A stretch of 64,000 nucleotides of DNA from Theobroma cacao (Eukaryota; Streptophyta; Magnoliopsida; Malvales; Malvaceae), in the NCBI RefSeq assembly GCF_000208745.1, contig NC_030859.1, forward strand, positions 840,548-904,547, in the 5' to 3' direction. Made by a program: the position numbers and the translations under genes. Of this stretch, positions 10,585 through 21,788 are shown piece by piece. The notes below the pieces were generated by a model that saw only the letters and a list, made by a program, of their open reading frames with translations, did not search any database and had not been told where the DNA came from. Position 1 is the stretch's first letter; the number at the start of each line of letters is the position of its first letter.

Positions 10585-11417
10585 ATGTCTCCTGCCAACT
10601 ATATGTTTGCTATTTGCGTCTTTCTGGTAACTGTATTCCTGGCTCTCGTCTTTCTGGTGGCGTATGATGCATGCCGAAAGCTCCATGCTATTTCATCTGC
10701 CTCCAATTTTTTAAACCAACTGCTTGGTCGCGGTGGTCACCATAATGAAGAAAGATTTCCTTGTTTTACTTCAAAGTTGGTAGCACTGACACCTCTTCTC
10801 CTTCCTTTCTTTTGCTGTTGGATTTTCAAAACCTATGCTTTACAGTAGGATTTTACTTTCCACGCATGATATCTGAAAAATCTTTTAAATTATTTAAAAA
10901 ATTTTAAATAAATTTTTATATTTTTATTACATTCAATCAAATTTTTATATTTTTATTTTGAGTTAAATAAGTTATTATACTTTTATTTTAAATTAAATTA
11001 ACTCTTATAACTAATGATTGATTTAATCAAAATATCATTTATTATTTTATATTACATAATTTTAATATAATATGTTAATATATTATAATTAATAATGATA
11101 TTTTAGTTTAGAGACGCTTGAGGGACTTACAAAAGTTTTGTTAGACAAAAAACTAAAACGTTGTGATGGATATTTGGATATTTTGGTTGAAAAATTCCAC
11201 TACATAAATTATTCCAAAGACATCTCACTTGGAAAATATTATTTTTTCCTTTCCCCTAAGATTGATCACACAAAGCAATGGAGCATCATCATTTTATACA
11301 ACTATTTTTCAATTATTTTTCTTTTTAATCAACAAAGCATATCATTATTTATTTTTATTGAACTATTTTATAACGATCATTTTGACCTATAATTATTTTT
11401 ATTAAAATACTACAATC

Positions 11418-11453
<36 letters not shown>

Positions 11454-12313
11454 CCAAAAATTAAGATCAATTAAAGAAAACATTAATATAAAATAGAAAA
11501 TAAAATTCTCATATACGAAAACCTCTCTTCTTTTTAAATTTTCAATTTATGATTTATTTACTTAACAAACTAATTAATATAAGAATATAACGAGAAATAA
11601 ATAAGTAATTAAAAATATATTGAACAAATATTTTAAATATCTTGCATAATTTATGAATATTGATATTTTAAATTATTTTCTGATTATCAAATAGAACCTT
11701 AAAATGCATCTAATTTCAAATAAACTCATTTTGCTATCTCTTTCTACCTGTAAGCTTTTATACTGATTTGATCTTTTAATGAATGTTTTCTTGAACCAAA
11801 ATACTGCCTTTTTCGCCTTATTGCAGCAACAGTAGCACAGCAAGCAACCCTAAGCATGCCATTTTTGGCTTCCTAATAGCTGTATTGCTCGCTCTGTTGC
11901 CACTGAAGTTCGGTTCCATGAATCCTTCTGCAGCTCCATTTGAGACCTACAGTGCGATCCTGTCGACATTTCTCATCATTATGGTTTTATACGCCGTAGC
12001 TTGGGCAATCGAAACTAAACTTGGAACCAACAATAGTTCATATCGACTTCTCATGAGCAACATCAGTTTCTTATTGGGAGGTCTTGCCACAGTTCTACTT
12101 GTATTGATCCTTGTCCCGGGTGTTGGGTATTTTGCTCTTGTCATTTGGACCCTCTTTCTTGTCAAGTTCATATATGAAGCATGCCAAAAGCTCCATCAGC
12201 TGTACGGGGCAATTTCACTTGCTTCTAATTTATGGAATGAACTGCGGGGTCGTGGTCGCGGTGGCCATGGCGGTGATTATCAGAATGAAGGAAGAATTAT
12301 GCTACCTGTTTAG
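10585..12313 (+). CDS. Membrane-unit gene with shortened first unit (exons 10,585-10,775 and 11,827-12,313)
   Basis: Unrecognised membrane protein, about 225 aa after splicing. Exon 1 starts at ATG 10,585 (MSPANYMFAICVFL). Its MSP start is joined directly to unit-B residues, without the intron that splits this point in sister genes, and the middle of the unit is missing (VTVFLAL runs straight into a VFLVAYDACRKLH segment). It ends at a phase-2 donor (TCAAA|GTTGGT). A 1,051-nt intron holding an AT microsatellite follows, then an acceptor (TTATTGCAG, 11,818-11,826) and a full four-helix unit A5 ending in a GR-rich tail. The extra T just upstream, which would frame-shift an ORF started at the nearby ATG, falls in the intron pyrimidine tract and is harmless under this model. 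If unspliced, exon 1 would end LQ* at 10,848. Confidence 0.5.
11424..11452. repeat. AT microsatellite in the long intron
   Basis: A TA run at the left boundary of the 3-kb direct duplicate of the window start. Confidence 0.85.
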
Positions 12314-13898
12314 AGCAACGTGTGTTTATAGATACTTTTTAAGCTTAACTAAGTTTTTTTATTTTAATAAATGTGACATATGTAATTAAGTTTTTATCTC
12401 TTTGTACAATTTTACTAAAATAATAAGTTAATAACAATTCGTTGTGCATTCGTTCTCTTCTTCTTCGTGATAAAAGAGGCTACCTTACTAATTAAAGTGA
12501 CTCTAATGTGGTTAACGGGCAATAGTTCACCTTTTATTATGTAATCTAATAGTACATGTACCAAAATTAAATACATTTTACTTCTCTTAACGTACTTTTG
12601 TTTTTTTTGTAATTCTTCACACACATATATATACAAAGAATTGCACTTGAGTATTTAGTTCAGTGATTGGTGCATAATCCCTCTGTTTTAAGAGTAAAGT
12701 TTCAATATCCTTTCTCAATTAAAAATATATATATATACAAAGAATTGTAATATTTTTTTTAATCAAATTGTCAAAGATAGACGCGTATAGAGATAAACAT
12801 AAGATTTAAACTCATATAATCAACTTCTTATCCCTATATGTCAAAGATTTCACCGCCTCATGTAACTTTCATACTATATAATAATAATAATAATATATAA
12901 TTATCTGATTAAAGAATATGGAAGGCAAATCCTATATTCTCTATTTAATTCGTAAGGGAAGCTTCGAATTGATTAATAAAGTATTCCTCCCTAGAAAAGT
13001 CAGTCCAATTAATCTTGTTTCTATGTCTATCAACGGTTTTCTTAGGCCATTGATTAAAATAATATTCCTCCGGTACAAAAAGTCAGTCTAAATGCCTCTC
13101 CCTGTTTCCACTAACCTCTTTTTTCTTATTATTGAAAGGAAATCTTATTCAATAAGAATGAATAAACAACATAGATAACGATAATATTCATTTAAAATAT
13201 TATTAACACAGGTTCATACGCCAATATTTTTTAATAGAATGGGCAATTCAAGTCTGAAGAGGCAGGTAGGCACCAATTTTATATATGTATGTTTCGAGAA
13301 CAAGACACATAAATGAAGGGAAGAAGATTTGGATTGACTTGGTAAAAATTGTATGAAAGATAGATAAACAAACAACTATTTTCCCTCTACTTTCTTGCCT
13401 TTCTTCCTCTTTTTCTCCCACCGAACACACAGTGGAAACTTAGCCTGAAAGTGTCAGGGTCTCGACCAATAAGCTTGCTTAAATATGTTAAAGAGGAAAT
13501 TAAGATGTAGAGATAATTAGAAAGCTGGAAGTCGATGTAACTGGTGGGAAGAAGTCTCGTTATTCTGATTAGACAACGCCCTCCTCCATTGAAGGACTGG
13601 GAGGAGAAATTAAGATTCGCAATAAAGATGGAATACTTATCAAAATAAATAAATAACGAAGGCATAAGTTGAGTCTGCTGTTAATATTCTTAACATCTCT
13701 GTTATTTCCCGTAGGTTTGTCAAATCAAATTTGCACTAATCTTTTGGGTCGAAATTAGCACTAAATTTTAACAAACGGGCACTTCCATACCAGGAAATGT
13801 GATTATCGTACATCTGAGATTACTATTCAAGTAATTCATTGGACAGAACAAAGAACAGATGATGGGTTGCTAATACACATACATACACACTTTAAATA
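12314..13898. other. Intergenic spacer, duplicate of 906-2,442
   Basis: AT-rich with two reversed minisatellite units (13,020-13,110). The ORFs here have no plausible protein composition. Confidence 0.6.
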
Positions 13899-14339
13899 CT
13901 AAATATTCTTTTTCGACTCTTCTTCTTTTGCTTCTGCTTCTGCTGCTGCTGCTGCTTCTGTTCCTTCCTCGAAATTAACCCGTCGTTGATCTAACGGCGG
14001 AGTGACCCAGCACTTCTTGCCAAATAACTTGATGCATCTCTGCACTTGGATTCTATACAAACCATTTGCTTTAGTATCCTTGTAGAACTCGACTCTATCA
14101 CCTTCGCAAAGGTGGCTACACCTAACAAATTGAAGCCAACCTTTGCTGAAGATTGGTTTCGGGTAGCCCTTCTTGCGAGTGGATAAAGCAAAGGGCCATA
14201 TGCTTCCATTTTGATCCTCAACCCGAAGATGCGCACTATTGCTACCATGAAATTCGAAATCCTTCAAACACGTAAAAGGAATCGACAGCCTTTTCTGGAC
14301 GTCAGTCGCCGTTAGAGTTTTTGAGAACAACAACTCCAT
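13899..14339 (-). CDS. Single B3-domain protein, copy 1b
   Basis: Duplicate of 2,443-2,883: 146 aa from ATG 14,339 (MELLFSKTLTATDV). The B3 blocks VEDQNGSIW, KGWLQFVR, GDRVEFYKD and KLFGKKCW are all present, with the same Ala/Glu-rich tail. Differences from copy 1a are scattered single substitutions with no frame break, so both copies look protein-coding. Unspliced single exon. Confidence 0.8.
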   Translation of the reverse strand: MELLFSKTLTATDVQKRLSIPFTCLKDFEFHGSNSAHLRVEDQNGSIWPFALSTRKKGYPKPIFSKGWLQFVRCSHLCEGDRVEFYKDTKANGLYRIQVQRCIKLFGKKCWVTPPLDQRRVNFEEGTEAAAAAEAEAKEEESKKNI

Positions 14340-15414
14340 ATCGCTTCTCAAAACTCCAGTGAGAGCTCCGACTTGAAGAGTTTTTTTTTATCTTTTTAAT
14401 AACATACGAGAAAAATAATACTGGGTCCCACTACTGCTCCAAAGAAGACTTTTTCAATATATTACTGTGCCCCCTATTTTAATAAAAATATTTTTTCAAA
14501 ACCGAGACAATCAACTTTGACTTTTTTTCTTTTTAATAATAAAATATTTCCAACGTCATAAGCTCTTATCACACGTAATCACAATGAATATAATTATTTA
14601 AGTTTATCACTATTAATAATTCCAACTTAAACTTTTGAAGATTACATAGACGGTTCATTTGAAATTATTTTAAATGTAAAATTTGAATAACTGTGTGATT
14701 AATTAGGTAAATTCAAGTAATGAGAATATCACAACAACATCAAGTTGTTCCTAAAGATAGAGGAAAGCCACAAAATACAAACTTGTGAACTCAAATGAGT
14801 AGCCAACTTTCCGATCACTATATTGCCATTCAAAGAAAAAAAAATTCCTATCACTATTCAATAGTAATCTATTAAAAATAGCTTCAATTAGAGATCGAAA
14901 AACTCAAGAAATTAGATGGGAAACTGAACTTAAAATTGTGCTATCTTACCTCCAAATTCATATAAAAATGGAGACTGAGATTTAAGATCCACACATGCTG
15001 CATCAGCTTGGATTTCCAGCCTTCTTCTGGTATTAAAAAGCATCATCATAATGAAACTAGATAGAAAACTCAACTGTTTTATCCAATTTCATTTTGTTGG
15101 TTGAGTTTATTCAGTTGGTCGGGTCATTCGATTCAATCCATTTTTACTCACCACTAGCAATAACAATCCTAATTACAATTTTAAAGAAAAATGAATTAAT
15201 TAAAATAATAATGTTTTTGACAGTAAAAATTCAATTAAGCTTAATTATAAGTGTCTATACAAGCACCCCTTACTCTAAACTTGTAGCCTATTTCTTCCTT
15301 CTTCTTTATTTAGATACAAGGACTTCATAAGTTAAAGATAATTTGAATCTTTAAATATTTAGTCTCACTTTACTACATAGCTGATACAAGATATATGACT
15401 CCTCTCTGGGATTA
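14340..15414. other. Intergenic spacer shared by several blocks
   Basis: No gene. Positions 14,740-15,350 recur, diverged, at 26,470-27,420 and 36,770-37,260, and in part at 21,990-22,140 and 31,380-31,450. It is the 3' flank of the two-unit membrane genes. Confidence 0.55.
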
Positions 15415-16551
15415 TCACATACTACAACCACGACCAAGCAGTTCATTGAATAAATGGGAAGCAAATGAAATTGCCCTGTACAGCTGATGGAGCCTTTGGC
15501 ATGCGTCATATACGAGCTTGACAAGGAAGAGGGTCCAAATGAGAAGAGTGAAGTACCCAAGACCAGGGACAAGTATCAGTACGAGTAAAACCGTAGCAAG
15601 ACTCCCGACTAGGAGACTGATATTGCTTATGATAGCATGGTGATATGAGTTAGCGCGGGTTTCAAGTTTAGTTTCGATTGCCCAAGCTACGGCGTACACA
15701 AGCGTGGTGATGACAAACTTCGACAGGATCGCACTGTGGGTCTCGAATGGAGCCGCTGTAGTATTCATGGAAGCAAATTTGAGTGGCAAGAGAGCGAGGA
15801 ATACAGCTATTAGTAAGCCCAAAATAGCATGCTTTTGGTGGGTGGCGGTGCTAATGCTGCTGCTATAGGGCGAAAAAGGCCTTATTTTAGTCCACAAAAC
15901 ATCCATTAAAAGATCAAATCCCACTGGATAAGTTTAAGTTTTATAAACCTACAGCAAAAGAAGAAGAAGAAGAGGTCACAGTGCTAACCTTGAAGTAATA
16001 TATGGAATGCTTTCTTCATTATGGAGACCACGGCGACCAAGCAGTTGGTTCAAGAAGTCAGAGACAGATGAAATTGTGTTGTACAACTGATAGAGCTTTC
16101 GCCATGCGTCATATGTTAGCTTAACAAAGTAAATAGTCCAAACGAAAAGAATGAGCCGCCCCAGATAACCGGGGAAAAGGATCAATGCAAGTAAAGCCGG
16201 GGCTAGGCTTCCGGATAGGAGACTGATATATTTACTGATGATTTCATGGGAAAATGAAGCGTGGAAATTTGTGCCGTATACAAGTATGGTGATGATAAAC
16301 ATGGTCATGATATCACTGTGGGTCTCAAATGGAGAGGGAAAGTTAACGGGAAGGAATTTCAGGTTCATGAGAGCGAGGAATGTAGTTATCAGAAAGATGC
16401 AAATAGCAAGCGTATAGTTGGCGGAGCTGCTGCTGTTGCTGTTGCAAAGGAAAAAAAAAAGGCATTATTTTTTGGGTCTAAGAAACATGCATTAAAGGAT
16501 ACAAACATGGAGAGATGCCAACCTTAAGGAAAGATTACCGGGAGGAGACAT
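15415..16551 (-). CDS. Intact two-unit membrane protein gene (3 exons)
   Basis: Best-preserved member of an unrecognised family, about 308 aa. Exon 1 at 16,523-16,551 is 29 nt (ATG, nine codons MSPPGNLSL plus two bases; donor AG|GTTGGC). Exon 2 at 15,989-16,438 is 450 nt, unit B (acceptor TTTGCAACAG, donor AG|GTTAGC). Exon 3 at 15,415-15,862 is unit A (acceptor CCTATAG), ending GCSM. Both introns (84 and 126 nt) are phase 2 and both joins keep the frame. Each unit shows about four hydrophobic helices. The motif PFETHS precedes helix 2, and an amphipathic segment like YDAxRxLHQLYxxIS follows helix 4. There is no catalytic motif. If exons 2 and 3 are not spliced, unit B ends SRLAL*. Function unknown; an integral membrane role is inferred from hydrophobicity only. 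Confidence 0.65.
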
Positions 16552-18811
16552 TCTTTTGCCTTGTTTATTTAGCGAGTTTTGCTGGAACAAAGTGGGGGGC
16601 GTTCTACGGGCCTCTTTTAAAGGTAAATTTTCACCCAGCTTACATTTTCTTACCCTACAAGCAAATAATTGAAATATTGTATTCAAGTTTTGTGTAGTAT
16701 GTACCTAGTCAACCAAAACACTACTAGTCATACCCACCCCAATGTATTAGATTCTAATGAATTCAATTCTTTTCATTCTTGAAACATAGGGGTGCCTATC
16801 CATACCATCTTTCAAACATTGCATTAAAATATTTGCTTCTGAAGAATGCAACCCTACAACGATTGTAAACATACGGTTCTTGGCACCTTCTTTTCAACCA
16901 TCGTTGCGTTAAAAAAAATTTCCTCCCGCAGAATGTCAAAGTAATCAAGCCCACCATTCTGCATTACTGGGGCCAGTGAAAATTGACTGCTAAGGTAAGG
17001 TAGGTGAGCTAACCAAATGAAGGAGACTCCTACTTCTCTCGTTTCACATTGTACCAAAATCATAAAAATGGGTTATAGCCAAAAAATGAAACGGTAAAAT
17101 TGTCTTTGATTAATTAAAACATGGAGGAGCTATATATATGTTATAATTCAATGGCTGGAGACGGAGGAAATATGTTGTTTCATCAATTACCTAAGATAAA
17201 TCTGAATAAGGGACAAGCATTAATTATATATGTATATCTCAATAATAATTAAGAAAGAAAGTAAAGGAAGTCAGGAAGGGAACAAAGAAAGCATAATATA
17301 TGTATGACTTGTTTTAAATCAGAGCTCTTTAATGAAATCATGGGCTCAGCACAAAATAAGCAAAAAAAAAGTCAAAAGTTCTGGTTTGGGTTTGAAGTCT
17401 AAAAGTAAATGTGGTGGCTTGATGCTTTTTCTACAGAAGGAAATATTTTTTTAACCAGATGGCCTACTGGAAATGTATGTAGCTGGACACGAAATTTAGA
17501 GGGATCCTTCCTAAGGGAGGAAATATTTTTTTTAATCAAGTGGACAAAGAAAAATGTGGATAGAGACAAAAACAACTGGCTTAATTTTCCAAAGGAGTAA
17601 ATATTTTTATAATCAAATGACCAAGAAAAAATGTAAGATAGACTGACGCAAATTTGGACCGACTTTTTTCCAAGGGAGGAAATAATTTTATAATCAAAAG
17701 GTGTAAGAAAAATGTAGATGGATATGAAGACAAGATTTAAAGTGACTTTTTTCTACGGATGAAATATATTTTAATCAAATGGAAGCTTCCTTGAAATTAT
17801 CGAAAGAAACGTCGGAGTAATGTCATTTGTTTTCCACGCGGAAAATATTGTTTAATCATATATTTATTATAGTACAAAATTACTTTTATGTCCATATACT
17901 GCCACTATACGAAAACAAAGCTTCAGCTGTAGGTTAGCCATATGCATAATAAGGAAGGAATAAGTTGTGTCTGCTGTTAATATTCTTAACATATCTGTTA
18001 TCTCCCGTAGGTTTTTCAAATCAAATTTCCACTAATCTTTTTTTTTTTTGAAAAGCAATTTCCACTAATCTTTTTGGCCAAAACTAGCACTCAATTTTAG
18101 CAAACGGGCATTTTTGTTTTTGGTTCAACCAAGAAAATGGAAAATATATTAATAAAAGTTAGGAGTAGATGGTTGAGCAAAACTCTCAGAGCTTACAACT
18201 GAAAAACTGATAAATAACAAAGCTGGGTGGAAAAAAGAACAGCACAAACACATAAGCACAGAAGGCTGGGATAACGGATTACTGCTGAAGCAAAAGAAAA
18301 GGAGTTGGCTGCCAAAACCGGACAGGACTTGCTGCATAGATGGCACCATAAATGCGATGGAAACCAAAACAGGGAATCATAAAAGCAGGGGCAGCATATA
18401 TGAAGGGATCTCACAATCATCAGTCACCGTAAAGAACCACGAAGGCGATGAAAGCATAGGCATTTCAGAGATCACTGTAAAGGTAAAAGCAAGCATGAAT
18501 CCTCAAAGACCAATCGTTACCACAGCGCAGTGAACATAGAGCTTGGGTCAGCCCCAAGTTTGGCTAGGGAGTCAGCTTAGGAATTTACCGTCTCTTAAGA
18601 CATGGACATACGAAACATTACCAAAGAACGGGAGAGGTAGTCAATTTCGTTGAAGACACTTCCTTGCAGGAAATGTGACTATCATACATCTGAGATAGCT
18701 AAAAGGTACTATTGAAGTAATACATTCGAAAGAACGAAGAACAGATGATGCGCTGCAAATACATATATGCATACATACACACATACACTTTAAATACTAA
18801 GTATTCTTTTT
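16552..18811. other. Upstream flank of the two-unit gene, with minisatellite
   Basis: Presumed promoter side of the minus-strand gene at 15,415-16,551 and downstream side of the B3 gene at 18,812. It holds the shared flank (16,600-17,340), minisatellite units (17,440-17,800) and a non-coding stretch (18,120-18,660) repeated at 39,600-40,160. No gene supported. Confidence 0.55.
17440..17800. repeat. Dispersed minisatellite, about 80-bp unit
   Basis: About four to five diverged copies of the GGAGGAAATA...TTTAATCAAATGG unit, matching 4,430-4,810 unit for unit. Confidence 0.75.
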
Positions 18812-19219
18812 CTACTTTTCTTCTTTTGCTGCTGCTACTGTTCTTTCCTCGAAATTAATCCGTTGTTCATCTGGCCGCAGATTTGCCCAGAATTCCTTGC
18901 CCAATAGCTTGACGCGTCTCTGCACTTGGATTCTATACAAACCTTCCGCTTCAGTATCCTTATAGAACTCGACTCTATCACCTGGGCGAAGATTTGTATA
19001 CCGAACAAATTTAAGCCAACCTTCACAGAAAACTGGTTTCTGGTAGCCCTCCCTGCGAACGCGGCATTTAAATTGCCATGCTTTTCCATTTTCATCCTCA
19101 ACTTGAACAGACGTAGAATGACCTTTATCGAACCTGAAATGGTTCAAACATTGAGTTGGAATCGACAACCTCTTCTTCAAGTCAGTGTCCGTGAGCTGTT
19201 TTGAGAACATCGTCTCCAT
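18812..19219 (-). CDS. Single B3-domain protein, copy 2a
   Basis: 135 aa from ATG 19,219 (METMFSKQLTDTDLKKRL). B3 blocks: SIPTQCL, VQVEDENGKAWQF, EGWLKFVRYTNLRPGDRVEF and IQVQRRVKLLGKEFW. It ends at TAG after AAKEEK, about where copies 1a/1b have an acidic tail. Its duplicate at 40,187 has TCG instead of this TAG and reads on. Single exon, no other domain. Confidence 0.8.
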   Translation of the reverse strand: METMFSKQLTDTDLKKRLSIPTQCLNHFRFDKGHSTSVQVEDENGKAWQFKCRVRREGYQKPVFCEGWLKFVRYTNLRPGDRVEFYKDTEAEGLYRIQVQRRVKLLGKEFWANLRPDEQRINFEERTVAAAKEEK

Positions 19220-20353
19220 ATCTTCGTAGCTCGAGGATTAAGAAGACGAATGCAATTTTCTTTTCTTCTTTTGGAAAATGATATTTGGTCGTACTGCTGT
19301 TTCAGAGAAGACTTTTTCAATGTATTACGACTGCCACTATATTCTAATAAAAAATATTTTATTGGATAAAATATTTCCAATACAACAAACTTTGACGGGT
19401 TAATAAAACACTTGCAGAGTTGAAAACCAGCCACCCACGTCCGTTTGAACTCGAGCTCTCCCCAAGTTCAGAAGCCCATCTGCTAATTAAGTGGAAAAGC
19501 CCAACCTAGCCCAATATAAAAGCAAATTACACATTGCTGTACCTTGATCAATAAAATTATATTTCTATTTATAAACCATATATTTATTTAGTATTTACAC
19601 GTACATAGATGCATAAATGAAATATTTAAATTATTTAAATACAATTATCTTATAATTATAATGTGATATTAACATGTTTATGAAATGTTCTTTCTTTATG
19701 TTTGAATTTATGGCATATGGACTTGGATATTTAGGCAGCTTCCTATATATGTTTTCAAATTTCATAATCAGGATGTTAAATTAATAATTTTATTGAAAAA
19801 AATTATAATTAATTTCTGCTTTTCCAATCTTGGATTACATCCTTATCACTCGAGTTTTAGTTTGTACAGATAATAACTATCATTTCTCCTTTATCATATT
19901 TAGTTCATTAAAATAACTTTCCTTTTAGGAACGTTATTCTTGATATATACTATTTCGAAATTTAGTACATTTTGAATCACTTTCGAAATAGTAAGTATAG
20001 TTATTTCCACACGGATATGTTAATCTCCTGCATGCATTTTCTAGATTGAAATTAATCCATTGTTACCACAAAATCTTATCCAAAGAAGTGAAAGAAACCT
20101 GAAAATTAGACAAAAAAAAGTGTTACTATGAATAGTCTAAGGACATGAGCCACCTGCTTCTTTTCCAGTTGAAGAACTAAAGAAAACAGAAAGATCAAGA
20201 AAAAAACAAAAGAATCATCAGTTAATAAAGGAAAAATTATAACAAAATTCCCACTCAATTAATTGTATTAACATACAAGAAACTAGTTGTTTATTCATCT
20301 TTACTACAAGAAGAGGAAGAAAGAACAATGGGAATTACAAATTAATTCTTTGG
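19220..20353. other. Intergenic spacer between two B3 genes
   Basis: AT-rich, with the dispersed AGCCCAATATAAAAGCAAATT repeat at about 19,500. The same spacer at 40,721-42,610 carries an extra insertion of about 765 bp. No gene supported. Confidence 0.5.
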
Positions 20354-20707
20354 CTAAGACTCAAGCCAGACTTCTTCACCAAACAACTTGAAGACTTTCT
20401 TCATGGTTTTGATTTTGTGCGAGGAACCGCCTTCACCATCCTTGTACAAAACAACCTTATCTCCGACTCTAAGTCTCTTGTCCTTAACGAACCGACGCCA
20501 CCCTTTGGAAACGACAGGCTTCGGGTGGAAATCTTTCTTCCTGGTGGAGCAACGGAAGTGCCACTTCTGCCCAGCTACGTCCTCGACATGGAAATCAGCA
20601 GCACGAGCTTTGTCATCGAACTCGAACGCCCACAAAATCTCAGACGGAACCGCCAGCCTGTGTTCGATGTCTGTCGGAGACAGAACCTTGGAGAACAGTT
20701 GCTTCAT
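20354..20707 (-). CDS. Single B3-domain protein, copy 3a
   Basis: 117 aa from ATG 20,707 (MKQLFSKVLSPTDIEHRL), the Met that matches the start of the other mini-B3 proteins. An in-frame ATG at 20,776 would add 23 aa, but TTTTGCAG sits just before the chosen Met and could be the 3' end of a leader intron. B3 blocks: LAVPSEIL, FHVEDVAGQKWHF, SKGWRRFVKDKRLRVGDKV and FKLFGEEVW. The protein ends LES right after the domain, so it is almost a bare B3 fold. Near-identical duplicate at 42,611. Confidence 0.8.
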   Translation of the reverse strand: MKQLFSKVLSPTDIEHRLAVPSEILWAFEFDDKARAADFHVEDVAGQKWHFRCSTRKKDFHPKPVVSKGWRRFVKDKRLRVGDKVVLYKDGEGGSSHKIKTMKKVFKLFGEEVWLES

Positions 20708-21415
20708 TGTTTGCTGCAAAAGTCTTTGGAACAAAAAGGGTTTTGTTAGAAATAAAAAGCACCTTAATTCCTGCATATAGTCATGTCAAATATATGTAGC
20801 TTCTTTGGTTCTTTTATGAAATTAATTTGATCCTCTTTTTCTTTTTCCTTTTGTTGACTTGGTTTATAAAAATTATATATTCCATATAATATTCATGAGA
20901 TATCTATATAATTAACTCGATTAAACCTATCTTGATATTAAGTTATTAAACTTTAATCGTTATGAAATTCAAAAATTTGAAATAAATTCTCGGGTGTAAG
21001 AGTTTTAATTTAATAAATATATGTCAATTTTGGATCTCTAAGGCTAAATTAACATTCATGAAGTATCTAACATTATTCATCGTCAAGATTAACAAATTTA
21101 TCAATTAAATTAATCCTAACATTGCATTATTAAAACTTTAATCATTATGAAATTTAAAAATTCAATGGATTGAATCCATAGAGTCGTCCAAATGTATATA
21201 AAGACATATTTGTTTTAAATTGGGCCTAGCTTGGACAAGGCAAATCCCAGGACTGAATCTAAGGAATACTTAACAGCAGAACCTGATGGAAGAGAAATAT
21301 TCCAGATCTTTGTTTATGGTAACACATTATGAGACTCATAGTTAACTGACAAAGAACACTTACGTACTATTGTGCAAGTTGACTATGAGAGGGCATCTTC
21401 AGGTTAGAATAGCTT
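20708..21415. other. Intergenic AT-rich
   Basis: Upstream side of the B3 gene; contains diverged short direct repeats (a TTATTAAACTTTAATC-type motif at about 20,940 and 21,120). No gene supported. Confidence 0.4.
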
Positions 21416-21788
21416 CTACTCAATTGGCTTCCTCTTCTTTCCAAGAACCGAAGCTCTTTTATGCCAGAGGCCACCCATCCGGCACTTGTTAAAGGCCGCC
21501 ATTGAAGACGGAGCTGCCTCATACACTACAAGATACAAGAAAATAATACCAATATTTATACAGGTAAAGGGATACAACTAGAAGAAGTAAGTGCAAACAA
21601 GAAAAGGACTCACAATTGGTTTCTTCTTTTGTTAAAAGTGTCAAGAACTTGGACGTTGCTGTGTATGCCTTGGTCAAGATCCCCTTGTACGTGATCTTAA
21701 ATGCAGATAAGAGCAAAACTTCAACGGTTTTATCGCCAACCCTGTCCTGTTCAAGTAAACGTTTGTGAGAATCTATTTTACTTTCCAT
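21416..21788 (-). CDS. Possible two-exon small gene or 3' gene fragment
   Basis: Unrecognised. Exon A at 21,614-21,788 (ATG, MESKIDSHKRLL..KEETN) ends at donor AATT|GTGAGT in phase 1. Exon B at 21,416-21,525 begins after TCTTGTAG in the matching phase and ends KKRKPIE*. Spliced product 94 aa with a basic C-terminus and no motif I can name. A diverged relic of exon A lies at about 26,100-26,300. It may be the 3' end of a larger gene whose other exons I cannot see. Confidence 0.3.

Larger units (their letters stand above)
11425..14460 (+). repeat. Direct segmental duplicate of about 1-3,000
   Basis: Same order of unit A exon, inverted minisatellite units, CATA repeat and B3 gene as at 1-3,000, with few substitutions and small indels. 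For example, a segment at 13,610-13,690 is present here and missing near 2,200. Confidence 0.85.

Noticed and set aside
15976..15989. Direct translational fusion of unit B and unit A without an intron
   Set aside because: All frames through the 126-nt gap contain stops, while the spliced join is in frame.
20388..20780. Long plus-strand ORFs opposite the B3 genes (also at 42,645)
   Set aside because: Antisense shadows of the conserved B3 reading frame; repeated only because the B3 genes are duplicated.
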